DNA of 64,000 bases from Hybos culiciformis (taxonomy: Eukaryota > Arthropoda > Insecta > Diptera > Hybotidae). The position numbers and the translations under genes were made by a program. Under the pieces are notes generated by a model. It searched no databases and was not told the DNA's origin. It saw only the letters and a list, made by a program, of their open reading frames with translations. Location: NCBI GenBank assembly GCA_964007475.1, contig OZ023273.1, forward strand, positions 119,769,812 through 119,833,811. Reading direction: 5' to 3'. This document shows positions 28,301 to 39,170 of the stretch, piece after piece (within the stretch, counting starts at the first letter, position 1; the number at the start of each line of letters is the position of its first letter).

Positions 28301-31300
28301 TTAAAAAATTTAATTGTTAAATAATTCATCAAAAACTAAATTAACAACTAATTATTACGTATTACAATTACAGTTAAATATAGATTGTGTTTTTTATTCA
28401 TATTTGATGTAATTTTAAAAATTTGAAATCAAAACGATCAATTTCAAGTGATATTTATATCGAATTATTTAATTTTGGTTATTTTTGATAAAGTAAAATA
28501 CAAACAAAATCACACAAAAAATTATTGAAATTATTCATCATCTGCAGATATTATATACTATTGCTCTGGTACATGTTCATCATGCACTATGGTAAACTAT
28601 TATATAATTTACTTTTATATGTACTTGCAAAATTTGTTCAAAATTTTTTAAGTTCACAAGTCGTTCTTACATAATATATCGATCATGAGTTCAAAAATGT
28701 ACACAGATTCCAAAAACCAAATAACAAAAACCATGTAATTGACGAAACAGTAGCACACACTCAACTTTCTTCTCCATTCACCATCGACCCATGACGATTT
28801 ATGGAATACAAATTATTTGTTCGATCTTCAAACAAGGATATGAAAGAGCTTAATAAAAATTTATCATTACAAATTCAAGGGAAGTTAAAGTTCAACTGCC
28901 CCAGTAAATGTACAACAATTTAAGACTTGAGGTTGAAGCAATTTTTTTTTAATTTAAATGAATCAGAAGCCATAGAGAGAAAGAATCAGGCTACAAAAAT
29001 AACATAAATGGAATGTTTGAAAAAAAAAAAATGAAAACTATAATTTTTTTAACAACAAAACATTGCAGGGTGAAAATTTTTTTAATATATATTTTTTTTT
29101 TTTTAATATTATTAAATGTATGTGCATATTTATGATAAAGGCAAAAATGGAAAACATGAAAAAGCACTTCAAATATAATATTTTCCATTTTCCTATAATT
29201 TGACTTTTGTATTTCGTTTATTCAATGTACGTAAATGTGGGTAGATGAATATAAATATATATGTTTTTAAATGCATATAATACATAGGTAAAAATTATAT
29301 CGTTTATTTTTTGTTTTTTTTTTTTTATTTCAATATACTTTGTAAACTGAAGTTTTCCCATGAAAATATAAAATTTTGATTTCTCAAAGGGCATTTTTCA
29401 TTTGAAAAATAAAAAAAAAATTAAAATTATATTGTCGCAATGAATGAAATTTACTTTAATTTGAACTTTTTAAATTAAAAAAAAAAAAATAAAAAAATAT
29501 AAAAAATTATTTAATTTTAAATGGAATGCAAAAAATTATAATGATTGAAAAATATGTATAAAATATTTTTATAATTGGAAGGAAACAGTTTTTGAAAATG
29601 AGAACGAACATGTTAAAATTACTTTGTATTTTTTTTTTTTATAATAATAATTATTATTTTTAATGCCTTAATTATTAAAAACTTCATCAAAGGCGCTTAT
29701 TCCATTTGGGGAATAACATTTAATTTAAATTTTGTTGATTGTTAAAATCGTTTTATATAATATCATTTTAGGCGCCAAGCAATGAACTTTGATTGAGATA
29801 AATATTTTTTGTAAAAATATTACATAGTTGAGATTATTCGTTCCAGTTTGGGTCTTGAAACTCTTCATAATTATTATATCAAATATGTTTATCAATTTAC
29901 GCTTTTTTTTTATTCATTTCCTTTATCATACTATGTAATTTAAATAAAACAAAATTTTATATTTTCATAAATTTATATTTTCATTATAATTAACTTGTAT
30001 ATAATAAAAAATTTAAATGCCTATATTTCGTTTTCATCTCGACTTGATTTTTCATTGAAACTATACAAAATTTTTATTCCCTAATTTCATTCCTTAATGA
30101 AGTTAAAAAAAAAAAGAAACCTTATACATCGTAATTCCTTTTAAGAATTTTAAATCAAAGTTTTATGTTCATAATTAATATTCATTTTCATTTAAAAAGC
30201 TCAAATTAATTTTTATAAGTCAATTCTTTAATAAAAAAAAAAAATAAAAACTATATATTTTATAATTTGCAAAGGCTATCCTCAGGGTATTAAATATTTA
30301 TCCATTACAAATAGATATAATATTGTTTTGTTTTGTAATAAAACTGTATATAATATAGAAAGTGTAAAGAATTTTATACACACAGAAGGACTACATTTTG
30401 GTTCAAAAAAAAAAAAACAGTAGAAGAAATAATGTCCTTTTAACGTGTGTGCCGAGCGTACAACAACTTTATGTATATTTCCGTCGCATATAAAACTAAA
30501 TCCTTTTCTAATACGATATTTAAATTGGCTAAATTAAACTAATGGTTTGGTTTCAATTCTGATGCTCGCATATATTCTGTTTTAATATAAAATCACCCCT
30601 TTTTTTTTATTATAAATATTATTCAAGGCAAGGATTGTAGGATATATAAATGAAAGAAAAAGTTATGTGAATTTTACTACACATAATGTATATGTATATG
30701 CGAGAAAGACAAAATCATTTAAAAAAAGGATTAAACATATTAAATGAAATTTGTGACCTGTGGTTTTAGTTCCCTCCGAAAAATCTGCTTTATACTTATT
30801 TTTTACACACAAAATGCCTTGGAACCAAAATGTGTAATAATTTTATAATAATAATAATAAAATATAATAATATTGTTTTTTTGTTTTCCAGTTGTGGTTA
30901 TATTTTCTTCATAACAATATATATGAATGTTGAATATATATTTTATTTTTTTGTTATATATATATACGTATATTTAATGAATAAAAAAGAAAATAAAAAC
31001 TGCAATAGCAATAAATTTATTTTAAAAATGACAAATATAGAGCTATAAAATAAGTTAATTCACTGTAAATAAAATAAAAAATATGATATAAATTTGATCT
31101 CTGGAGTATAATATTATATAATGTCAGTCAATGTATAAAAAGATTTTCATGTAGAAATCAATTCGAATGTTTATTTTTCTAGATGACAGTTATTCGGTCT
31201 TTGCCACTGATTTTCCTAGTAACAACTCCATCTGACAAGTCAGTTGAAATTTTATCGACTCCAACGATCTGCGGTAGTATATTAATTATATAATTATAGG

Positions 31301-31397
31301 ATTTTTTATCATTTTAAAAAATTTATTTTATCTCACTTTCGACATTTCTGTGATGCAGATAATTATACACGAATTATCTAGAACAGACACTGATCTA

Positions 31398-31443
31398 GAA
31401 TATAATTCTAATCGTATGAAGAATATAATTCTAATCGTATGGA
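31398..31443. repeat. 23-bp tandem duplication
   Basis: A 23-bp unit beginning GAATATAATTCTAATCGTAT starts at 31398 and again at 31421. The two copies differ at the end (GAA versus GGA). This is a simple two-copy duplication. Confidence 0.85.
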
Positions 31444-34400
31444 GATGAAGATATTTTGTTTCCTTCACTAAAGTTAAGTAATTGAACTTGGATATATCTG
31501 ACAGTGTTTGATATATAAAAAAAGTTAAAGAACAGGAAATTAAAAATTGTTTCTGCCATAAAAACTTGTACTCAATTATATTTTTTATTTACAGTGTAAA
31601 TTTTATTTTATTTGTGTTTTTTTTTCGTTTTATAAAAAAAAACGTATACGCAATTTTTCATTGTGCATTTCCAAAGAATTGTTTTTGAAGAGGGTTGAAA
31701 ACATCTTTGCGAAAATCCTTGCAAATGACATTCTCATGTGTGTGATATTATTTGATTTTCTTTTTTTTTTTCTTTTTTTTTAATATGTTATGTATGTTAT
31801 GATAAATTTTTATCCTTTCAAAGATACTAAAATGAAAATATAATTTTTTTATACGTGTAAAATACTTTTTAATAAAAAAAAAGAAATGAGTAAGAAATTT
31901 ATTTTTTTTTTTGCCCAAGCATAAATATTATTAGTTTTATATTGTTAAAGTCTTAACTTTTTTGCCCCTGTTAAGCAAAAAAAATAATAATAATAATAAA
32001 ATGCAATATCTTCAAAAATAATGAAAAATTACCCCTCTTTAATTTTGTCGAGGCAAAATTATATCTTAAATCATATCCGATAAATTATTACAAAAAAAAA
32101 AAATGCATCATAAAAATTATCTAAGAAATCATCTATGAATAGTTTTGTATATCTAAAATTTTCATGAAAAAATTTTTTTGTAAATCCTTTGAATGAGTTT
32201 CAGAAGATGAAATCAATGGATAATTTCATATTTTAATCATATAATAATCAAGAAACTGAATTAAATTCACAATTTGCTTTGGCAGTTGTCGGCCGTGCTG
32301 CAGGTGACTGTTGCCTTGTCATGTTATGTTATAATGAACAAATAAGCTCAAAAATATCTATATCTTTTCAATTCAATAGTTCACTATATACACATTTAAT
32401 ATAAAATGCAATGTGCAAATCAGTATATTTTCAAATATGGGGTTTTTTTTCTCTAAAAAACCAATTTTTTGTTAAAAGAAAAGTTAAAGTAGAAAATTTA
32501 CCATAAGTTATATTGTAACACTGTTAGTCACCCATATTGTCCATTTATAAGGATTATACTTCAAGATAGAATATTATAACGATTCCTTTTACCCAATAAA
32601 TATCCTTAATTCCAGTGAAATTAAAGGATTTTCTGGTAAATTCTGATGTTAGTTATTTTTTAAAAAAAATAATAAAATCTTAAATAAATTCTAGTTGAAA
32701 AAAAAAACAAAGTTTAAATTATTATTTTAAAAGAAACATTTAGGTTTGTGCGAAAATCTTGTCTTTGAAACAATTTTTTTTTCTGTTTATTTGATTCGAA
32801 CTTTAAAACTGAGAAATGGGCTTATAGAAGAAAAATTAAGTTCTTGAAAATACAAATTTTAAACATAATGAATTATTTCAACATAAAGTTGTAAAAGGTT
32901 GAAGCATAAAATTTTTAATTCTAAAAATCTCAATGTATAAATTATTACAAGAAACATATATAATATCAAATTATCATTAGGTTCCTAACTTTATAATTTA
33001 TTTGTATAAAAAAAGATTTGAAACAATCTTTTAATATTACCAAAGTAAGATTTTCAAGGAATAAATAAATTTAGGAAACAGGATTTTTAATACCATCGAT
33101 AAATAATGTCATATCCACATTATCAATTATTTAAGTTGTTTTGAAGGAAGGATTTTGGGTGAAAATAAATGTAATTTAAAAATTTTCTGTTGGACGAAAT
33201 AATCGAGATAAACAATAATTATTATCCACCTTTTGTTTTTTTGGAGTCACATTTAAATAGCTCTTACTTCTGAAAATATTAGCGTAACTACCTATGTGCT
33301 TTCTGCTTCGAATAATCTCATCAATTTTTAACAATTATACTCAAATTATTCCGACTCCTAAGCGCAGTGCCGAGGAAAAGAATATTTCAAAAATAATTTC
33401 AAGGTTTTCGCACTATTAAACATTCAAATTGATAAAGAAAGATTTATGAGACAAATGTAGCATAAAATTTTAACTAACTCTGTATGATATTATTATTATT
33501 ATTATATATTCCTTTTAATTTATTCATATAATTAATTTAATTACCACATAGCTATATTTTTATATTATGCATAATTAACATAAAATTATATTCATGTAAA
33601 ATCTCATTCATTACACATACTATTTTTAGGTATATACATTGTTCTTACTTATATATTGTACATGTATATAATATATAGAATATAACTTATATAATGTAAA
33701 ATGTTTATTTCAACACCATCTGGACGAATGTGTGTATAGAAATGAACACAAAAATTATTGCATTATTATTTGCCAATGCACAAACTTTATAACTATACAT
33801 GCAATTTTTATTACAACAAAAAAAAAATTACAAAATTATAACTCATTAATATTAAAATATGCATAATTAAAATTAAAATTAATTTAAATTTTAAATATAT
33901 TGCGGCAAAAACATAAAACGAATCTATATATACATAAGGTCATGCTTAATGTAGTTCTCGATAATATATTTTTATTAATCACGTAAATCAAAAATATATG
34001 TATAACACCATTAGTCGTGATGACATAAAATTAAAATAAACTATATTGTTAGATTTTTTTTAAGTGATATTAAAAATTTAAATTTGGATTCTTTATAAAA
34101 TCTTTTCTTACAATATTTTTACTGCAAAAGTTTGTTCCTATCAAGTCGAATCTGTCTACTCGGAAACTGTGGCCGATGTTTATTTTTAAACTTGTATAAG
34201 TCCTTTTAAAAAAAAGTTTGTTTAACTTAGTCTTTCTACTATCAAAAGAAATAAATTGATCACAAAAGTGACTAAAAACATGATTTTATTGGGAACAAAT
34301 TTTTTAACGTATGAATAAGTACTTTAGGTTCGTTATATTTTTTTAATGTATATACAGTAAAAGTAGTTCTTATTAAAATAACTATTTTTTGCTAATATTT

Positions 34401-35832
34401 AAACTTCATTCTACTGTTTTTTTTATTCTAATTACATTTTTAATGAAGTTGAGTTAATAAATAATGAAATTTAAAATTTTCCAAATAATTTTACATTCCA
34501 AAACTTCCAAAAAATTTGGAAAGTTTTCAGTTTCATTTTATAACAAACATCATAAATTTTTCATAACTTCAGTAGAAAATTATGATTTGAACTCTGCAAA
34601 CAAGAGTATAGACTGTATATGCAAAGCATATACCGTTATACCGTAAAAACTAAAAAACATTTACATTAAGCATTAAAAATTGATGTCCCAGAAATTAAAT
34701 ATTTGAATATTGAACAAAAAAAAAAAAATTCACAGATAACGAAATATATAGAACTAATGCATTATATAAAAATACATGTATTTATATAATGTAGGTATGT
34801 AGTACGTAAATAAGAGGATAAAATTATTTTGGTTTAGGAATATTTATTTTTTCAATTTTTTCATCAAATAATATATTAATTGAAAATTTTCTAGTTGTAA
34901 ATTGCTAGTTGTTTATATAATTTCATTACACATTTCATACGATATGTTTATATGGGGTATCTATCCTGATAAATTACTTCAATTTTAATGTGTAAATATT
35001 TTGATAATATATTATTTTCAATACCTTTTACGTCCACCTAACAATATAATGGATATTTTAAAATTAGTTTTCATTAAACATTATATTTTCTATATATGTA
35101 CAAGTACTACATATATATCTATTTAATTTACATGCATCATATATATACAAATTTATTATACATTGTTCAGTATTTAGTTAAATTTTTATATATACGTATT
35201 TACTTGTGTTACTGATATTTTGTTAGTCACCAATATTGATAAAATATTACAAACTTACAAAAAAGTAATACCTACCTATATACATAATATATTTTCACTT
35301 TTAAAAAGAATTTCTCAAAATAATATAAATTTTATTATTTTAAAATAATAAATATCGTATAAGAAAATCTGTGTAAAGAATATCCTTGTTGTAAAAATTT
35401 TCATAAGTTTATATTCTTTAGGAATATAAATATAGCACCCCCATCTTAAGTTAATTTAACATTATAGTGTTGAGTAAGAATTCTTATTTTTTTGTTATTT
35501 TATATAGTTGGCTAGGTACGAGCGATATTGATTTACAATTTCAAAAAATATAAAAATCATATGAACCTAAGTATATTATGTAAATTTAAAGATAATGTTA
35601 CGAAACAGAGTCCAACATTTTTAAGAAAAGGCTCGAAGTTCTGTATCTAACAAAAGCACAGAGATTTCGATGTTATGGTTTCCCATAAAAGTCATTTTAA
35701 GTGTTACATTGCTGGGAACAATGACAAATGAAAAAAAAGTTTTCTGTTTAAGATTGTCGCATTTTCTATATCTCTCATTGCAGGTTTCAGATATGATACT
35801 TACAGTATTGTTTTTGAGATATACATAAATCT

Positions 35833-36416
35833 GGGGTCCCGAAATAATTTATACGGACATAATTTATACGAAAAAACGATATTATTCCTACCATACAAAT
35901 GAATTATGTCGCTTTCAGGCACGTCATAATTTATAAATGAATAAAGTCGTTTTTTTTTCGTATAAATAATGCCGCTTTTAAAACGACATTATTTATCATA
36001 TGAATAAAGTCGTTTTTTTTTCGTATAAATAATGTCGCTTCTAAACGACATTATTTCTACATGAATAAAGTCGTTTTTTGATCGTATGAATAATGCCCGC
36101 CCGCCGCCCTGCTGCCCCCCCTTCCCATGAGTCTACCTCACAAATATTTTATCTTTTTTACTCACATACGATAAATAGTGTCGTTTTAAAAACGACATTA
36201 TTCATACGATAAAAAAACGACATTGTTCATACGATAAATAATGTCGTTTTAAAAGCGACATTATTTATACAAAAAAAACACGACATTATTTATCGTATGA
36301 ATAATGTCGTTTTTTTTTTGTATAAATAATGTCGCTTTCAAACGACATTATTTATCGTATGAACAATGTCGTTTTTCTCGTATAAATTATGTCCGTATAA
36401 ATTATTTCGGAGTGCC
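35833..36416. mobile_element. Foldback transposon-like element D with GC-rich core
   Basis: The 584-bp element is flanked by ATAAATCT at 35825-35832 and 36417-36424. The duplication is 9 bp if the shared preceding C is counted. Its ends are inverted repeats: after about eight less conserved bases, both read CGAAATAATTTATACGGACA and continue in agreement for about 20 more bases. The arms are built from alternating direct and inverted copies of CGACATTATTTATACG-like motifs. On the left, ATGAATAAAGTCG recurs at 35937, 36000 and 36061, a 61-63 bp period. The centre (about 36096-36143) is a very GC-rich core with CCCGCCCGCCGCCCTGCTG. No coding capacity exists. G-rich termini with an 8-9 bp duplication would suit Merlin-like or Mutator-like foldback elements, but I cannot assign a superfamily. 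Confidence 0.88.
36096..36143 (+). other. GC-rich core of element D, shared with element E
   Basis: This 48-bp segment starts with CCCGCCCGCCGCCCTGCTG plus a C run and ends with ACCTCACAA. The reverse complement of 37697-37743 shares the first 24 bases exactly and the same terminal ACCTCACAA, with a diverged middle of about 15 bp. GC content is far above anything else in the window. The arms on either side are unrelated between the two elements, so the core is the homologous part. Confidence 0.9.
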
Positions 36417-36424
36417 ATAAATCT

Positions 36425-37381
36425 CTCTACTTATACAAATAAATTTTTCATTTGTTTTGTTTCCAATTCTCATCTCTTGACAAAATATAAAGTTAAAACA
36501 AGAATTTCACAATTTTAGAAATTTTAGAATATCAGTAACAGTAGTAGTCAAACTTAAAGTAACTGTTACACTTCAAAAACATTTTCAAAAAGTTTATTTT
36601 TTTTTCTTTAAACTCTGACTACAAAAACTCATAATTTATATTCCCCGTCATGTCAGTTTTCTCTAAATTTACTTACTTTTATATGTTTGTTTTTATTAAA
36701 CTTCAAAGTTTCATATAATACAAAGTTGATAGAATTTGGTTTCAATATTTTATGCTTTTTAAACAGATTTCATTTTTGAAAGATTCGTTCTTCTTAAAGA
36801 ATACACATTCTTAATTTGGCAAAAAATATAAATGAAAACCTATCCATTACTTTATCAAATAGTTTAGGGAAAACTTTTTTTTTGTTTTTTTTTTAAACAT
36901 TTTATAACAAAAATTCTTCTTTGAAATAAATTTAATTTATAAAAAAATATAAAAATTTATATACATATGTGCGATAAAATGTACAAGAGAATGTCTATTC
37001 TATCTAAACAAAAGTTAATTTATATTGATTACAGGTAATATATTTTCAATTTACGATACCAACCAAAAAAAAAAAATAAAAATAAATAAATAAATTTGAA
37101 AGTAGTAGGTAGTTTTTGGTATATATGTACATATCTATGTTACATATATAATATATGTATGTATAAGAAAATTAATGTTGGTAAAATAAAATATAATAAA
37201 GTAATATTAGAAGAGAAATATATATAAAATAAATATATATAGATAAAAGAAAAAGGATACAACAAATCCCTGGCGAATACTAGCCTTATAATTAAAAAGA
37301 ATGAGATTTAATCTTACAAAAAAATTTTTTTTATAGATAACTAGTTGAAAAAATGTTATTTTTCACTTAGAGAAAGTTATA
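36425..37381. other. AT-rich spacer between two foldback elements
   Basis: About 960 bp of ordinary AT-rich DNA, with no gene and no further copy of the foldback motifs. Confidence 0.6.
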
Positions 37382-37401
37382 CATATAAGTTAGTACAGAA
37401 T

Positions 37402-37798
37402 GGGGGATGGAAATAAGGCCGCAGGAAATAAGTTTTTTTGTTGCGGTCTTATTTCATTTTGAAAAATGAAATAAGGCCGCGAAGATTTTTTCGCGGCCAT
37501 ATTTCGTTTTTCAAAATGAAATAAGGCCGCGAAAAAATCCTCGCGGTCTTATTTCATTTTGAAAAATGAAATAAGACCGCAAAAAATTCCTCGCGGCCTT
37601 ATTTCGTTTTGAAAAATGAAATAAGGCCGCGACAAAAAAAAACAATTATTCGGAGGGCTAATTTCATTTTTATAAACGAAATAAGGCCGCGTAATCTTGT
37701 GAGGTGAGCACACAGGGCAGGGGGCAGCAGGGCGGCGGGCGGGCGGTTGGTCAGTGGGATTTGCGGCCTTATTTCCCGCGGCCTTATTTCACTGCGCC
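37402..37798. mobile_element. Foldback transposon-like element E with 50-bp palindromic units
   Basis: The 397-bp element is flanked by a perfect 20-bp direct repeat, CATATAAGTTAGTACAGAAT, at 37382-37401 and 37799-37818. Each end has nine G-rich bases followed by AAATAAGGCCGC. The motif GAAATAAGRCCGC occurs in forward orientation at 37410, 37468, 37518, 37568, 37618 and 37678. Inverted copies (GCGGYCTTATTTC or close variants) occur near 37443, 37492, 37543, 37593, 37763 and 37779. The central units repeat at exactly 50 bp. The right part contains the GC-rich core (37697-37746) seen in element D, in opposite orientation. There is no coding capacity. A 20-bp duplication is long for a DNA transposon, so the mobilising machinery is unclear. 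Confidence 0.87.
37697..37746 (-). other. GC-rich core of element E, shared with element D
   Basis: On the minus strand this segment reads CCGCCCGCCCGCCGCCCTG onward and ends ACCTCACAA. It matches the core at 36096-36143 over its first 24 core bases and its last 9 or so, with a short diverged middle. It lies near the right-hand end of its element, whereas in element D the core is central. Confidence 0.9.
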
Positions 37799-38397
37799 CA
37801 TATAAGTTAGTACAGAATATTGCATCAAATTGAAAATTATTTCTTACACTTTTATAAAGATTTCTAAAGACCTGTATACCTAAATATTAATAAATAGAAT
37901 ATTATTATGTTTATTGTTTTAATATATTTTTAATAAAAATTTACATAAATTATATTTTTATATTATTGTAGTAAGAGAAGAAAGAGAATGCTCAAATTTT
38001 TGGGATAATTTTAAATATTTGATCTATAATTAACTATCCGAATTCAATCTATGAGGTCTTAGTCTTGCTAACTTGAGAATATCCTTCTAAGAGTGTACAT
38101 GATTACCTACTAACTGTCCCACTTTTTAATCCCATACTTATTTAAGTATAAAAGGTATTCTACCTAGTGATTTGGTAACTTTAATAAAAAAAAAAAAAAA
38201 AAGCTGCAACATAAAGGAAAGAAAACGCAAAATTTTACGGAAATGGAAAAACTAAAATCAAATAAAAAACAAAATTTTAATTAATAATTATTAATCATCA
38301 ATCAAAAATTAAAATTATTTTTGAAATAAAATTTCCTTACATTAGAAAAGTGTGGGAGTGAGTTTAGAGAGAATTAGGATTTCGCACAATACCAAAA

Positions 38398-38680
38398 ACT
38401 ACAAATTTTAAATTTTCAATTTTCAATGAAATAATTCGCCCGAACATTAAGTTTTCTTTACATTGACCTTTCAAAATTACACTAATGAGAAATAGTTTTA
38501 TTCCAAAATTTATATAAAGAATCGTACAGTACATACAAACTACAAATTACACAACTAATCAGTTTTCAAAGAAATAATCCACCCGAATATATTTAGTATT
38601 CTTTATATATTGACCTTTCAAAATTTTATATAAGATAGTTTTATTCCAAAATTTATGTAAAGAAAGAATCATACAGACAA
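38398..38680. repeat. Diverged tandem duplication, about 141-bp unit
   Basis: Two successive units begin with ACTACAAAT at 38398 and 38539. Each contains, in order, GAAATAAT followed by CCCGAA, TTGACCTTTCAAAATT, TAGTTTTATTCCAAAATTTA and an ATCRTACAG-type end. Substitutions and small indels separate them, so the duplication is not recent. No open frame is conserved between the copies. Confidence 0.85.
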
Positions 38681-39125
38681 ATATGTATAGATGAAGTTAA
38701 ATATCTTAATCAATCGAATCAATTTAATTTAGTTTTTTTAAAATAAAAATATGTACACATATGTTAAGGTACACAAAAGTTACGACATTAGCTATGATGG
38801 ATTTGGCCTTTGTTTGGGAAAATTTATAAAATTCCAGACAAACTTTTATTGAGAAGAAAAGTTAACAATACTTTAAAATTATTTCTACCAGAATTTTTTT
38901 TTATTTTTTTCATGATTGAATATTTATATGTATTTTCTTCATTTTGCTAAAATTAAAATTTACCTGGTTTTTTTTTTATGAAGATATTATCGTTAGTTAA
39001 GCAGGAAAACTCTTCAAGTTCATATAATGTTTAAAAATTCGGTTTTTTACGTTAAAAATTTAACGAAATAAATTATCATCAAATTTTTTGGATCAATTCA
39101 TTATTATTACGAAACGGAACATGAT

Positions 39126-39170
39126 GTTCTAAAAACCTATGTTCTAAAAACCTATCTTCTAAAAACCTAT
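39126..39170. repeat. 15-bp unit GTTCTAAAAACCTAT, three tandem copies
   Basis: Copies start at 39126, 39141 and 39156. The third begins with C instead of G and the rest is identical. This is a recent slippage-type minisatellite. Confidence 0.95.

Larger units (their letters stand above)
14575..35824. other. Long AT-rich non-coding stretch
   Basis: About 21 kb without a recognisable gene. The content is poly(A)/poly(T), TA repeats and unique AT-rich sequence. Items worth separate entries are the TA microsatellite at 15459-15528, a tRNA-like fragment near 19255-19320, possible exon-like islands at 31183-31273 and 32286-32303, and a short tandem duplication at 31398-31443. Most open frames are hydrophobic or lysine/asparagine-rich translations expected of AT-rich DNA and are not called as genes. 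Confidence 0.55.
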
